Assembly (NCBI GenBank): GCA_023846275.1
Contig: JAIUJO010000497.1
Coordinates: 353,501 to 417,500, forward strand
Length of the DNA stretch: 64,000 nucleotides
Origin: Vanilla planifolia
Taxonomy: Eukaryota; Streptophyta; Magnoliopsida; Asparagales; Orchidaceae
Reading direction: 5' to 3'
Shown: positions 34,919-47,890 of the stretch, piece by piece
Layout of the letters: every line of letters begins with the position of its first letter
Position numbering within the stretch: the stretch's first letter is position 1
Program-made: the position numbers and the translations under genes
The notes under the pieces: generated by a model
Seen by the model: the letters and a program-made list of their open reading frames with translations, nothing else
What the model was told of the DNA's origin: nothing
Databases searched by the model: none

Positions 34919-37900
34919 AGAGTAGAGTAGAGAAGAGTAGGGAAGCATAGAGCAAAGCTTGGTTAGGTTAGGCGAGGCTTTGCTAGGCTCGATTAGTCTG
35001 GAGTAGGGTAGAGTAGAGTAGAGTGGAGTAGACTAGAGTAGAGTAGTGTAGAGTACAGTATAGTATAGCTAGGTTAGAGCGGATTAGAGTAGAGTAGAGT
35101 AGAGTAGAGTAAAGTAGAGTAGAGTAGAGCAAGGTTAAGCTGGGCTAAGCTAGGCTAGGCTAGGCTAGGCTAGGATAGGCTCTGTTAGGCTAGAGTAGAG
35201 AAGAGTATAATAGAGTAGAGTGGTGTAGAGGAAAGTAGAGTACAGTAGAGCTAGGTTAGGTTACACTAGGCTAGGCAAAGCAAGCCTAGGTTTGGCAATG
35301 CATAGCTTGGCTAGGCAAGCTAGAGTAAAGTAAAACTAGGTTTGGCTAGGTAAGGCTAGGCTATGCTATAGTACAATAGAGTAGAGCAGAGTAGAGTAGA
35401 GCATAGTATAATAAAGTAGAGTAATGTAGAGTAGAGCAAAGTAGAGTAGAGTATAGCAGAGTAAAGCAGAGAAGAGTAAAGAAGTGTAGAGTAGAGCAAA
35501 GCAGATTAGAGTAGAGTTGAGTAGAGGAGAGCAGAGCAGAGAATAGAAAAGAAAAGCATAACAACATAGAGTGGAATAATATGGAGCAGAGTAAAGTAGT
35601 GTCAGGTTTTTTTGGCTAGGATTGGCCTTGTTAGAGTAAAATAAAGTAGAGTATGGTTGAGTTGAATAAAGTAGAGTAAAATAAAGAAGAGAAGAGTAAA
35701 GTAGAGTTGAGTAGAGAAGAGTAGAGCTAGTTTAGGTTGAGCTAAGTTAGGTTAGGCTAGGGTAGGATAGGTTATAGTAGAGGAGAGTATAAGTAGAGAA
35801 GAATAAACTAGAGTAGAACTGAGTTAGAGTAAGCAAGGCTAGGTTAGGCTAGGCTAGGCTAAGCAAAGCTAGAGTAGAGTAGAGTAGAGTATAGTAGAGC
35901 AGAGCTGAGTAGTGATGAGCATAGTAGAGTAAAGTAGGGTAGAGTAGAGCAGAGCAGAGCTAAGTTAGGCTATGCTAGGCTAGGCTAGTTTTGCTAGGCT
36001 AGGTTAGAGTAGAGTAGAATTGAGCAGAGTAGAGAAGAGCTGAGTAGAATAGGGTTAGTCGAGTAGAGCTAAAGTTTGCCAGGCTTGGTTAGGTTAGGGT
36101 AGGCTAGGCTAGAATAGAGTATAATAGAGTAGAGTAGAGTAGAGTAGAGCTAGGTTATGCTAGACTAAGCTAGGCTAGGCAAGAGTATAGTAGAGTCAAG
36201 TAGAGTAAAATAGAGCAAAGTAGAGCAGAGCAGAGTAAAGCAAAGCAAAGTAGAGCATAGTAGAGCAGAGTGGAGTAGAGCAAAGCAAAGCATAGTAGAG
36301 CTAGGTTATGCTAGGCTAGGCTAGGCTAGAGTAGTATAGAATAGAGTATAAATGAGTAAAGTAGAGTAGAGCTAGGTTAAGGTTAGGTTAGGTAGGCTAA
36401 GTTAGAGTAGAATATGGTAGAATGGAGTATATTAAAGTAGAGTAGAGTAAAGTAGAAAAAAGTATGGTAGAGCTAAGTTAGGTTACGCTAGGTTAGGCCA
36501 GGTTAGGGAAGGCTATGCTAAGCTAAGCAAAGCTAGAGCAGAGTATATTATAGTAGAGTATAGTAGAGATAGTTTAGGTTAGGATGGTCTATGTAAGGTT
36601 AAACATGGTTAGAGTAGAGAAGAGTGGAGTAGAATAGAGTATAATAAAGCAAAGCATAGTAGAGTAGAGTAGAGCAAAGTAGAGTAAAGTAGAGTAGAGC
36701 AGAGTAGATTAGAGCAGAGTAGAGTAGAGCAAGGTTAAGTTAGGCTAGAGTGGAGTAGAGTAGAGCAATGTTAGGCTAAGCTAGGTTAGAGTAGAGTAGA
36801 GTAGAGTATAGTATAGTAGAGTAGAGTAGAGTAGGATAGAGTAGAGTAGAGGTGAGGAGAGGAGAAGGGAGGATAGGAGACTAGAGGAGAGGAGAGCAAA
36901 TAAAAGTAGAGTAGAGGATAGTTGGGTAGAGTAGAGCAGATTAGAGTAGAGAAGAGTAGAGTAGAGTGGAGCATATTAAAGAAGAGTATAGTAGAGTAGA
37001 GCTGAGCAGAGTTAGGTAACGTGAGGTTAAGCTAGGTAGAGTACAGAATAGTAGAGTAGAGTTGGGGTAGGTAGGCTAGGCTAAGCTAGGATAGGTTAGG
37101 ATTTGCTAGGCTAGGCTTGGCTAAGCTAGAGTAGAGTAGAGTACTATAGAGCTAGCTTAGGTTAGGCTAGGCTAGAGTAGAGTAGAGTAGAATAGAGTAG
37201 AGTAGAGTAGAGTGGAGTAGAGTATAGTAGAGTAAAGTAGAGTAAAGTTGAGTTGAGAAAGGAAGAGTAGAGCAGAGCTGAGCAGAGTAGAGAAGTGTAG
37301 AGTTAGGTTAGGCTAGGCTAGGCTAGAGTAGAGTATAATAGAGTAGAGTATAGTAGAGCAGAGTAGAGTAGAGTAGAGCTAAGCTAGGATAGGTTAGGCT
37401 AGGCTAGGCTAGCCTAGGTTAGAGTGGTAGAGTAGAGTAGAGTAGAGTAGAGTTAGGTTAGGCGAGGCAAGGTAAAGCTTAAGTAGAGTAAAGTAGAAAA
37501 GAGTGGAGTAGAGCAAAGCAAAGTAGAGCAGAGCAGAGTAGAGTAGGGTAGAGTAGAGAAGAATAGAGTAGAGCAGGGCAGAGTAGAGCTATTCAGAGTA
37601 TAGTAGAGTAGAGTAAAGGAGAGGAGAGTAGAGTAGAGAAGAGAAAAGAAGAGTAGAGTAGAGTAGAGCAGAGCATAGTTGAGTAGAGCTATGCTTGGCT
37701 TAGCTAGTTTATAGTAGAGTAGAGTATAGTATAGTATAGTATAGTAGAGTAGAGTAGAGTAGAGTATAGTAGCATAGAGTTAGGCTAGGCTAGGCTTGGT
37801 TTGAGTAAAGTAAAGTAGAGTAGAGTAGAGCTAGGTTTGGCTAGGCTAGGCTAGGCTAAGCCTAGTTAGTCTAAGGTAGGCTAGGCTAGGCTAGATTAGA

Positions 37901-40114
37901 GTTGGATAGAGTAGAGTATAGTTAACAAGTGTAGAGTAGAGTAAAGTAGAGTATAGTTAGCCTAGGCTAGGCTAGAGTATAGTAAAGTAGTGTAGAGAGA
38001 AGCAGAGTAGAGTAGAGTAGAGTATAGCAAAGCAGAGTAGAGTAGAGTATAGAAAAACATAGCAAAGGATAATAGAGTAGAGCAGAGAAGAGTAGACCAG
38101 AGTAGAACTAAATAGGCTTGGCTAGGCTAAGCTGGGATAAGTTAGGTATGTCTAGGCAAGGCTAGGTTAGAGTAGAGTAGAGCAGAGTAGAGCAGAGTGG
38201 AATAGAGTAGAGTAGAGTAGAGGAGAGCTATGTTAGGCTAGGCTAGGCTGGGCTATGATAGGCTTGGCTAGGTTAGGCTAAAATAGAGCAGAGTATAGTA
38301 GAGTATAATAGAGCTAAGTTAGCCTAGACTATGTTAGGCTAGGCTAAAGTATTGGATAGAGCATAGTAGAGTAGAAGAGAGTAGAGCAGAGCAGAGTTGA
38401 GCAAAGTAGAGAAGTGTAGAGCAGAGCAAAGTAGAGCATAACATCGTAGTGCTCAGCATAGCTATATTAGGCTGGGCTAGGCAAAGCCAGGCTTGGTAAG
38501 GCTAAGCTAAAGTAATGGAGAGAATAGCAGAGCATTGTTTGGTAAGTTAAGTTATGTTAGAGTAGAGTAGAGTATAGTAGATTAAAGCTAGGATAAGCTA
38601 GGCTAAGCTATGCTCAGCTAGAATAGAGTAGAGTAGAGTTAGGTTAGGCTAAGCTAGGCCAGATTAGATTAGAGTAGAGTACAGTATAGTACAGTACAGT
38701 AGAGTAAAGTAAGGTAGAGTAGAGTAGAGTAGAGCCTAGCAAAGTCGAGTGGAAGAGAGGAGAGCAGACCATAGTAGAGTAGAGCAAAGAAAAAGAGCAG
38801 AGCAGAGTAATAAAAAGTAGAGCAAAGTCAAGCAGAGTAGAGCAGTGAAGAGCAAAGAAGATAAGAGCAGAGTAGAGTAGAGTAGAGCAAAGTAGAGCTT
38901 GGTTTGGCTATGGTGGGCTAGAGTAGTGCAGAGTAAAGTTGAGTAGAGTAATGTAGAGCTTTATTAGGCTAGGGTAAGCCAAGTTTTGCTAAGGTATGCT
39001 AGGTTAGGCTAAGCTAGGCTAAAGTTTTGTAGAGTACAGTAGAGTAGAATAGAGTAGAATAGAGTAGAGTAGAGTAGAGAAGATTAGAGTTGAGTGGAGT
39101 TGAGTATAGTATAGTAGAGTATAGTAGAGAAGAGTAAAGTAGAGTAGAGTTGTGTAGAGATAGGTTTGGCTTGGCTAGGCTTGACTACAATAGAGTAGAG
39201 TAGAGTAGAGTTGAGCAAAGAAAAGCAAAGTAAAGTAAGGTAGAGTAGAGTAGAGTAGAGTAGACCAGATCATAATAGAGTAGAGCAGAGCATAGTAGAG
39301 CATAATAGAGTAGAGTAGAGTAGACAAAAGTAGAGTTAGGTGTGGCTAAGTTAAGCTAGGCTATGCGAGGCTAGACTAAGCTAGGGTATAGTTGAGAAGA
39401 ATAGAGTAGAGTAGAGTAGACTAGAGCTTGTTAGGTTGGGTTAGGCAAGGCTAAATTAGAGTATAATAGAATGGAGTAGGGTAGATCAGAGTAGAGTAGA
39501 TTAGAGTAGAGTAGAGCAAGGTTAGGTTAGGCTAGGCTAAGCTAGGCTAGGCTAGAGTAGAGTAGAGTAGAGTAGAGTATAATAGGGTAGAGTAGAGTTG
39601 AGTAGAGTAGAGCTTGGTTTGGCTTAGGTAAGCTAAGCTAAGCTAGAGAAGACTAGCGTAGAGTAGAGTTGAGTGGCGTAGAGTAGAGTTGAGTAAAGCT
39701 TGATTTGGCAAGGCTAGGTTAGGCTTGGTAAGCTAGGCTAGAGCAGAGTAGAGTAGAGTAAAGCAGAGCAGACAAGAGCAAAGAGGAGCAGACTTGAGTA
39801 GTGTAAAGTAAAGGAGAGTAGAGTAGATTATGGTAGAGCAGAGTAGAGTAGAGCTAAGCTAGGCTAGTCTAAGCAAGGCGAGATAAGGCTAGGCTAGGCT
39901 AGGCTAAAGGAGAGTAGAGTAGAGTGGAGTAGAGTGGAGCAAGGTTAGGTTAGGCTAACATAGGCTTGGCTAGAGTATAGAGCATAGTAGAGTGAAGCAA
40001 TGCAGAGCAAAGCATGGCAAAGAAGAGCAGAGTTAGGTTATGCTAAGCTAGGCTATACTAGGCTAGGCTATGTTAGGCTAGGCAAGGCTAGGCTAGAGTA
40101 GAGTAGAGTAGTGT
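34919..40114 (-). repeat. Pentamer satellite, TAGAG polarity
   Basis: Continuation of the TAGAG plus TTAGGC-type array. Local variants include a purine patch at 36845-36900 and five consecutive TATAG units near 37726-37750. No gene, RNA or unique sequence is visible in it. Confidence 0.97.
36845..36900 (+). repeat. GGAGA-rich purine patch
   Basis: About 55 bp of GAGGA/GGAGA units with scattered T and one C. It is the same variant class as the other purine patches. Confidence 0.72.
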
Positions 40115-40378
40115 AAGGGGGCCTTGCAGAAAAATAGCTCGATGCACGAAAAGATAAAGGGATTCCACGTGGGACCCGTATTCGCTCCAATTATCTCAGT
40201 TTCCAATTCAAAAAAAATGGCCCCCTTCTTAGACTATAAAGTAACCTTCATATATCAATATATAACATAACTTTCCTTTGACTGAACAAAACTTCTTGAG
40301 ACCAAGGCCAAATTCTGCTACAGCCTGAGTGCCACAGAAATCGAAACTGACACCCCTATTCTTTAAGAAGAAGGATGG
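40115..40378. mobile_element. Unique non-pentamer insert, possible short non-autonomous element
   Basis: About 264 bp of complex sequence with balanced composition interrupt the array, and the array resumes immediately on both sides. The left end has AAGGGGGCC (40115-40123). Its exact reverse complement, GGCCCCCTT, occurs at 40219-40227, giving a 9-bp inverted repeat about 113 bp across. A second imperfect pair is CCTTCTTA (from about 40225) and TAAGAAGAAGG (ending about 40375). A G-box core CACGTG lies at 40169-40174. I see no target-site duplication, no tRNA-like A or B box and no poly(A) tail. A minus-strand frame of about 50 codons is open to about 40229 but is too short to mean anything. 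A foldback/MITE-like element, a gene fragment or an organelle fragment are all possible. Calling it mobile is an inference from its isolation in the array. Confidence 0.4.
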
Positions 40379-41037
40379 AGCTTGGTTAGGCTATGCTAGG
40401 CAAAGTTAGGGTGGAGTAGAGTAGAGTGGAGTATAGCATAGTAGAGTAGAGTATAGTAAAGTAGAGTTAGGTTTTCCTAGACTAGGATAGCCTAGGATAA
40501 GCTAGGGTAGTCTAGGTTAGGCTATGTGAGAGTAAAGTAGAGTAAAGGAAGGTTAGGCTAAGCTACAATAGAGTAGAGTAAAGTAGAGTAGAATAGAGTA
40601 GAGCACAGTAGAGTAGAGTAGAGGAGAGGAGGGCAAAGTAGAGGATAGCAAGGTAGAGCAATGTAGAATAGAAGAGCAGAGTAGAGCAATGTAGAGCATA
40701 ATAAAGTAAGCTAGAGAAGAACAAAGTAGTGTAGTGCAAAACAAAGAAGAGTAGACTAGAGAAGAGCTAGGTTAGGCTATGCTTGACTAGGCTATGCTAG
40801 GTTAGACTAGAGTATAGTAGAGTGGAGAATAGTACAGTAGAGCTAGGTTAGGCAAGAATAGGCTAGGGTAGGCTAGGTTGAACAAGGCTAGAGTAGCATA
40901 AAGTATAATAGAGTAGAGTAGAGTAGAGTAGAATAGAGCTACATTTGTCTTGGCTAGCTAGAGTAGAGTAGAGTAGAGTAGAGTATGATGGATTAGAGTA
41001 GAATAGAGTAAAGTAGAGTGGAGCAAAGTAGTGAAGA

Positions 41038-41130
41038 GTAGAGGAGAGGAGAGGAATGGAGAGGAGAGGAGTGGAGAGGAGAGGAGAGGAGAGTAGAGAG
41101 GAGAGGTGAGGAGAGGAGAGTAAAGAAAAG
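41038..41130 (+). repeat. Homogenised GGAGA pentamer patch
   Basis: About 90 bp of GAGGA/GGAGA units, almost pure purine, with single GGAAT, AGTGG and GGTGA variants. This is the longest GGAGA run in the window. It appears to be a local amplification of a single-base variant pentamer. Confidence 0.85.
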
Positions 41131-44100
41131 CAGAGCCGAGTAGAGCATCACAAAGTAAGGCAAAGCAGAGCAGAGTAGAGCAGAATAGAGCATAGTAGAG
41201 TAGAGCAAAGTAGTGCCGAGCAGAGTAGAATAAAGTAGAGTAGAGTTAACCAGAGCACATCATAGTAGAGCAGAGAAGAGCATGACAGAGTAGAGGAGAG
41301 TCAAGTAGAGAAAAGTAAGTAGAGCAGAGCAGAGTGGAGCATAGTAAGACAGAGTAGAGTAGAGAGAAGCTAGGTTGAAGTAGGCTAGGAAAGGGCATAA
41401 TAGAGAAGATTAGGGTAAACAAGAGTAGAGTAGAAAAGAGCAGAGTAGAGTTTAGCCAAAAGGGAGTAGAGTAGAGTATAACAGAGAAGAGTATAGTAGA
41501 GTTAAGTTAGGCTAGGTAAGGCTTGAGTAGAGTAAAGTAGAGTAGAATAGGGTAGAGTAAAATAAAGTAGAGTAGAGCTAGGCTAGGATACTCTAAGTTA
41601 GAGTAGAGTAGAATAGAGTAGAGTAGATTATAGTAGAGTAGAGTAGAGTAAAGCTAAGTTAGGTTAAGCAAGGCTAAGCTATGCTAGGCTAGGCTAGGCA
41701 ATGCTAGAGAAAATTAGAGTAGAGTAGAGTAAAGTTGAGTAGAGCTAAGTTAGGCTAGGTTAAGCAAGGGTAAACTAGGCTAGAGTAGATAAGAGTAGGT
41801 TAGAATGGAGTACTATAGAGTATAGCATAACAGAGCAGAGCAGAATAGAGTAGAGCAGAGTAGAGCAGAGTAGAGAAGAGTAGAATAGAGCAGAGTAGAG
41901 CATAATAGAGTGGAGTAAAGAAGAGAAATGTAGAGTAGAAGAGAGAGTAGTAGAGCAGAGTATAGTAGAGCTAGGTTAGGGTAGGTTTGGCTAGGGTTGG
42001 ATAGGGTTGGCTAGAGTAGAGTTTAGAAGAGTAGAGTATAACTATGTTAGGTTAGGCTAGGCCAAGATAGGTTAGAGTAGAGTAGAGTACAATAGAGTAG
42101 ATTGGAGTAGAGCAGAGTAGAGTAAAGTAGAGTAGAGCTAGGTTAAGTTAGGCAAGGTTAGGCTAGGCTAGGATAGGGTAGGCAAGGCTAAAGTGGAGTA
42201 GAGTAGAGTAGAGTAGAGTATAGTAGAGTAGAGCTAGGTTAGACTAGGCTAACTAAAGAAAAACAAGGCTAGAGAGAGTAGAGTAGAGTAAATTAGATCT
42301 AGATTAGGTTAGGCTAGGCTATACTAGGTTAGAGTAGAGTACAGTAGAGTAAAGTAGAGTAGTGCAAGGTTAGGCTAAGCCAAGCTAAGCTTGGCTAGGT
42401 TAGGCTAAGCAAGGCTAAAGCATAATAGTGTAGAGTAGAGAAGAGTACAGTAGAGTAGAAGAGAGCAGAGCAGAGCAGAGCAGAGTATAGTAGAAAAGAG
42501 TAGAGCAGGACAGAGCAGAGGAGATCAAAACAAAGCAGAGTAGAGTAGTGCAGAGCATAAAAGAGCATAACAAAGCATAGGAGAGCTAAGTTAGGTTAGA
42601 CTAAGTTAGGCTAGACTAGGCTAGGCTAGGCTTGGTTTGAGTAGAGTACAAAAAAGTAGAGTAGAGTAGAGTAAAGTAGAGTAGAGCTTCGTTAAGCTAG
42701 GTTAGGTTAGCCTAGGTTAGAGTAGAGCAGAGTAGAGTTAAGTGGAGTAGGGTAGAGTAGAGTAGGGCTAGGTTAGGCTAGGCTTGGCTAACCTAGGGTA
42801 GGGTAGGCTAGGTTAGAGAAGAGAAGAGTAGAGTAGAGCAGAGTAAAGTAGAGCTAGGTTAGGTTAAGCTAAGCTAGGCTATACAAGGTTAGGCTAGGGT
42901 AGAGTATAGTATAATAGAGTAAAGTAAAGTAGAATAAAGAAGAGTAGAGTAGAGTAGAGTAGAGCTGAGCTGAGCTGAGTAAAGTAGAGCAAAAAAGAGA
43001 AGAGAAAAGTAGAACCTAACAGAGCAGAGTAGAGTAGAGTAGAGTAGAGCAGAGCTACATTAGGATAGGCTAGGTTAGGTAATGCTAGGTTATGCTAGGC
43101 TAGAGTAGAGTAGAGTATGGTCAGGATAGGATAGGTTATGATAGAGTAGAGTAGAGTAGAGTAGAGCTAAGTTGGGCTAGGCTATGCTAGGCTAGGCTAG
43201 AGTAGAGTAGAGTAGAGTAGAGTAAAGTATAGTAGAGAATAGTAGAGAAGAGCAGAGCAAAGCAAAGTAGAGCAAAGATGAGTAGAACAGAGTAGAGTAA
43301 AGTAGAATAGAGTAGAGCAAAGCAAAGGAGATTAGAGCAATGATGAGCAGAGTAGAGCAGAGTAGAGCAAGGATATGCTAGGCTAGCGAGGCTAGGCTAG
43401 AGTAGAGCAAAGTAAAGCTACGTTAGTGTAAGTTAGGCCAGGCTAGGTTAGAGTTTAGTAGAGTTTGATAGAGTAGGATAGAGTAGAATAGAGTAGAGTA
43501 GAGCTAGGTTATGCTAGGTTTGGTTATGCTAGACTAAGCTACCTAGAGTAGAGTAAAGTAGAGAAGAGTAGTGTAGAGTAGATTAGATAAATTAGATTTG
43601 AGTAGAGTAGAGTATAATAGAGTAAAGATATGTTAGGCTAGGCTCGAGTACAATAGAGGTGAGTATAGTAGAGTAAAGCAGAGTAGAGCTGAGCAGAGTA
43701 GAGCAAAGCAAAGCAGAGTACAGAAAAGCAGAGTAGAGAAAAGTAGAGTAAAGTAGCATAGAGTAGAGTAGAGTAGAGTAAAGTAAAGTAGAGTCGAGTA
43801 GAGTAAAGTAGAACTAGGTTTGGATAGGCTAAGCTAGGTTAGGCAAAGGTAGCTAGGCTAGGTAATGATAGAGTAAAGTAGAGTTGAGTAGAGTAGAGTG
43901 GAGTAGAGTGGAGTAGAGTAGAGTAGAGTAGAGTAGAGTGGAATAGAGTAGAGTAGAGCTTGGTTAGGTTTGGCTAGACAAGAGTATAGTAGGGTAGAGT
44001 AGCATCGAGTAGAGCAAAGTAGAGTAAGTAGAGCAGAGCAAAATAGAGTTGAGAAGAGTAGAATAAACAAGAGAAGAGCAGAGCAGAGTAGAGTAGAGCA

Positions 44101-47100
44101 GAGTAGATTAGAGTAGAGCAGAGCAAAGTAACGTAGAGCTAGAGAATAGTATTGTATAGAAGAGCAGAGTAAAATAGTTTAGAGTATAATAGAGAAACAT
44201 TAGGCTAGGAAAGACTAAAGTATAAAAGAGTAGAGTAGAGTAGAGTAGAGCATAATAGAATAGAGTAGAGTAGAGCTTAGCATTATTGAGTAGAGTAGAG
44301 CAGAGTAGAGTAAAGTAGAGCAAAGTAGAGTTGGGTAGAGCAGAGTAGAGTAGAGTAATGTTCGGCTAAGCAAGGCTACTTAAGGCTAGGCTAGGCTAGG
44401 CAAGGCAAGGCTTGGCTAGGATAAAGTAGAGTATAGTAGAGTAGACTAGAGTAAAGTATAGTACAATAGAGTAGAGTATAATAGAGTAGAGTAAGGTTTT
44501 CCTAAGCTAGGCTATGGTAGGCTAGGCTAGGCAAAGCTAGGCTAGAGTAATGTAGAGTGTAGTAGAGTAGAGTAGATCTAGGTTAGGCTAGGCTAGGCTA
44601 AGCTAGAGTAAAGTAAAGTAGATTAGAGCAGAGCAAAGAAGAGTAGAGTAGAGTAGAGCAGAGTAAAGTAGAGCAAAGTATAACAAAGTAGAGAAGAGCA
44701 TTGGAGAATAGAGTAGAGCAGAGTAGAATAGAATAGAGCAAAGTAGAAGAGGGTAGAGCCAGATAGAGTAGAGTCTAGCTAAGTTAGGCTAAGCTAGGCT
44801 AAGCAAGCCTAGGCTAGGCTAGGTTAACATAGAGCAGAGTAGAGTAGAGTAGAGTAGAGTGGAGTAGAGTATAATATAGTAGAGTATAGTATAGTATAAT
44901 ATAGTAGAGTGAAGTTGAGTAGAGCTTGGTTTGGCAAAGCTAGGTAAGGCTAGGCTAGGTTAGGTTAGGTTTGGATAGGACTAGAGCAGAGAAGAGTAGA
45001 GTAGATTAGAGTAAAGTAAATTAGAGCATAGTAGAGTAGAGTAGAGCAGAGCAGAGTAGAGCAAAGTAGAACAGAGCAGCATAGAGCAGGGTAGAGTATA
45101 GTAGAGCAGAGCAAAGCAAAATCGGGCAACGTATGGTAGAGCTGAGTATAGTAGAGTAGAGTAGAGTTATGTTTGGCCAGGGTAGGCAAGATTAGGTTAG
45201 GCTAGAGTAGAGTAAAGTAGAGCTAGGTTAGGCAAGGCTAGCTTGAGCTAGGTTAGAGTAGAATAGAGTAGAGTAGAGTAGAGTATAGTGGAGTAGAGTA
45301 GAGTAGAGTAGAGTAGAATATTGTGGTGTAGAGTTAGGTTAGGTTATACTAGGCTATGCTAGAGTAGAGTAGAGTACAGTAAGGTTAGGCTAAGGTAGAG
45401 TACAGTGGAGCAGGATACAATAGAGTAGAGTTGAGTAAATCAGACTAGACAAAAATAGAGTAGAGCATTGTAGAGCAAAGTAAAGAAGAGCTATGTTAAG
45501 CTAGGCTATGCTATAGTAGATTTATGTTAGGTTAAGCTAGGCTAGGATAGGTTGGAGTAAAGTAGAGTAGAGTAGAGGTCGATTAGGCTTGGCTAAGCTA
45601 GGCTAGGTTAGGCTAGGGTAGGCTTGGCTAAGCTGGAGTAGAGTAGTAAAGTAGAGTAGACTAAAGTGGAGTAGATTAGAGTGAGTTTAGGCAAGACAAG
45701 GCTTGGCTAGTGTAGAGTAAAGTAGAGTAGAGTAGAGTGGTGCTAGGTTAAGCTTGGCTAGGTTAGGGTAGAGTTGAGTAGAGTAGAGTAAAGTAGAGTA
45801 TAGTAGAGTAGAGTATAGTACAATACATTAGAGTAGAGCTAAGTTAGGCTATGCTAGGCTAGGGAATGCTAGGCTAGAGTAGAGTAGAGTAGAGTAGAAT
45901 AGAGTATAGTAGGGTTTAGTAGAGTAGAGTAGAGTAGAGAAAGGTTAGGCTAGGCTAGGGTAGGCTAACCTAGGCTAGGCTAGAGTAGAGTAGAGCAGAG
46001 TAGAATAGAGCTTGGTTAAGATAGGATATTCAAGTTGTGCAATAGCAAAGAGTAGAGTAGTGTAGAGCAAAGTAGTGTGGAGCAAAGTAGAGCAGAGTAG
46101 ACCTAAGTTAGGCTAAGCAAGTCTTAGCTAAACTAAGCTAAGCTAGAGTAAAGTAGAATAGAGTATAGAAGAGTAGAGTAGAATGGAGTAAGGTAAAGTA
46201 TAGTAGAGCTTGGTTAGGTTGAGCTAGCTAGGCTAAGTTGGAGTATAGTAGAGTAGAGTATAGTTGAATAGAGTAGATTAGAGTAGAGTAGAGTAAAGTA
46301 TAGCAAGGTTAGCCTAGGCTAGGTAATGCTAGCTTAGCATAATAAAATAGAGTAAAGCAGAGTTAAGTAAGGATATACTAGGCTTAACAAGGCGAAAGGA
46401 GAGTAGAGCAGAGCAGAGCAGAGCAGAGCAGAGTAGAGAAGAGCAGAGTAAAGCTAGGTTAGGCTAAGTTAGGCTAGGCTAGAGTAGAGTAGAGTAGAGT
46501 AGAAAAGGATAGGGTAGGCTAGGTTAGGCTTAGTTAGAGTTGAGTAGAGTGGAGTATACTAGAGTAGAGTAGAGTGGAGAAGAGTGGAGTAGAGAAGAGT
46601 ATAATAGAGTATAGTAGACTAGAGTAAAGTAGAGCTAGGTTAGGCTAGGCTAGGCTATGCTATGAAGGGTAGAGAAGAGTAGAGAAGAGCAAAGAAGAAT
46701 AGAATATAGTAGAGCTGAGAAGAGTAGAGTAGAGTAGAGTAGACTAAGGTTAGGCTAAGCTAGGCTAGGTTAAAGTAGAGTAGAGTAGCATTGAGAATAA
46801 TATGGTAGAGCAGAGTAGAGTAGAGTAGAAAAGAGTAGAGATGAGTAGAGTAGAGCAGAGTAGACCATAGTAGAGAAAAGCATAGCTTAGCAAAGTAAGA
46901 CAGAGTAGAGTGGCACAAAGATGAGCAGAACAGAGCAAAGTATAACAGAGTAGAGCAGAGTAGAGTAGAGAATAACAGAGTAGAGTATAGTAAAGCTAGG
47001 TTAAGTTAGGTTAGGCTAGGTTAGAGTAGAGTGGAGTAAAGTAGAGTAGAGTAGAGTATAGTATAGTAGAGTTAGGTTAGGTTAGGCTAGGCTAGGCTAG

Positions 47101-47334
47101 ATAAGGCTAGAGTAGAGTAGAGTAAAGCTAGGTTAGGCTAGGTCAGGCTAGAGTACAGTAGAGCATAGTAGACTTGTGTAGAGTAGAGAAGAGAAGAGTA
47201 GAGTAGAGTGGAGTAGAGAAGAGTAGAGCAGAGTAGGGTAGAGCTAGGTTAGGCAAGGCAAGGCTAGGGTAAACAAGGCTAAGTTAGAGTAAAGTAGAGA
47301 AGAGTATAGTAGAGTAGAGAAAAGTAGAGCTAAG

Positions 47335-47372
47335 TTAGGCTATGCTAAGCTATGCTAAGCTATGCTAAGTAG
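47335..47372 (+). repeat. 10-bp tandem (CTATGCTAAG) x3
   Basis: Three consecutive near-identical 10-mers made of a CTATG and a CTAAG pentamer. It is a small dimeric higher-order repeat inside the array. Confidence 0.75.
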
Positions 47373-47696
47373 AGTAAAGTAGAGTAGCATAGAGTATAGT
47401 AAAGTAGAGTAGAGTTGAGTCTTGTAAAGAAGAGTAGGGCAAGGTTAGGCAAGGCTAGATTGGGTTAGGCTAGGCTAGCCTTGGGTAGAATGTAGTAAAG
47501 TATAGTAAAGTATAGTAGAGTAGAGTAGAGTAAAATAAAGTAGAGTTAGGTTAAGCTAGGCAAGGCTCTGCTAGGCTAAACAAGGCTATAGTAGAGTTGG
47601 GTAGAGTAAAGCATACCAGAGTAAAGCAAAGCAGAGCATATAAGAGCATAGTAGAGTTAGGTTATGCTAAGCTAGCCTAGGCTAAGCTAGTTAGAG

Positions 47697-47890
47697 TGGA
47701 GTAGAGTATAGTGGATTAGAGAGGAGTGAAGTGGAGTGGAGTGTAGTGGAGTGGAGTCTGGTGGAGTCTGGTCAGGTCGAGTCGAGTCGAGTCGATTGGA
47801 GTGGAGTGGAGTAGATTCGAGAGGAGTCAAGTAGAGTGGAGTCGAGTGGAGTGGAGTCGAGTGGAGTGGTGTCAAGTTGAGTTGCATCGA
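47697..47890 (+). repeat. GGAGT/CGAGT variant patch
   Basis: About 190 bp where the usual TAGAG unit is replaced by GTGGA, GTCGA, GTCTG and GTCAG-type pentamers. It includes several successive GTCGA units around 47776-47795. It is rich in CpG compared with the rest of the array and sits between ordinary TAGAG stretches. Confidence 0.88.

Noticed and set aside
40160..40180. Plant snRNA-type upstream element on the minus strand in the unique insert
   Set aside because: GTCCCACGTGG resembles the known upstream element at 9 of 11 bases, but no TATA box at the right distance and no snRNA sequence follow before the array resumes.
40229..40376. Coding exon of about 50 codons on the minus strand in the insert
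   Set aside because: An open frame this short is expected by chance, no domain is recognisable and no splice signals or start context support it.
40115..40378. tRNA-derived SINE
   Set aside because: No A-box or B-box promoter motif, no tail and no target duplication are visible.
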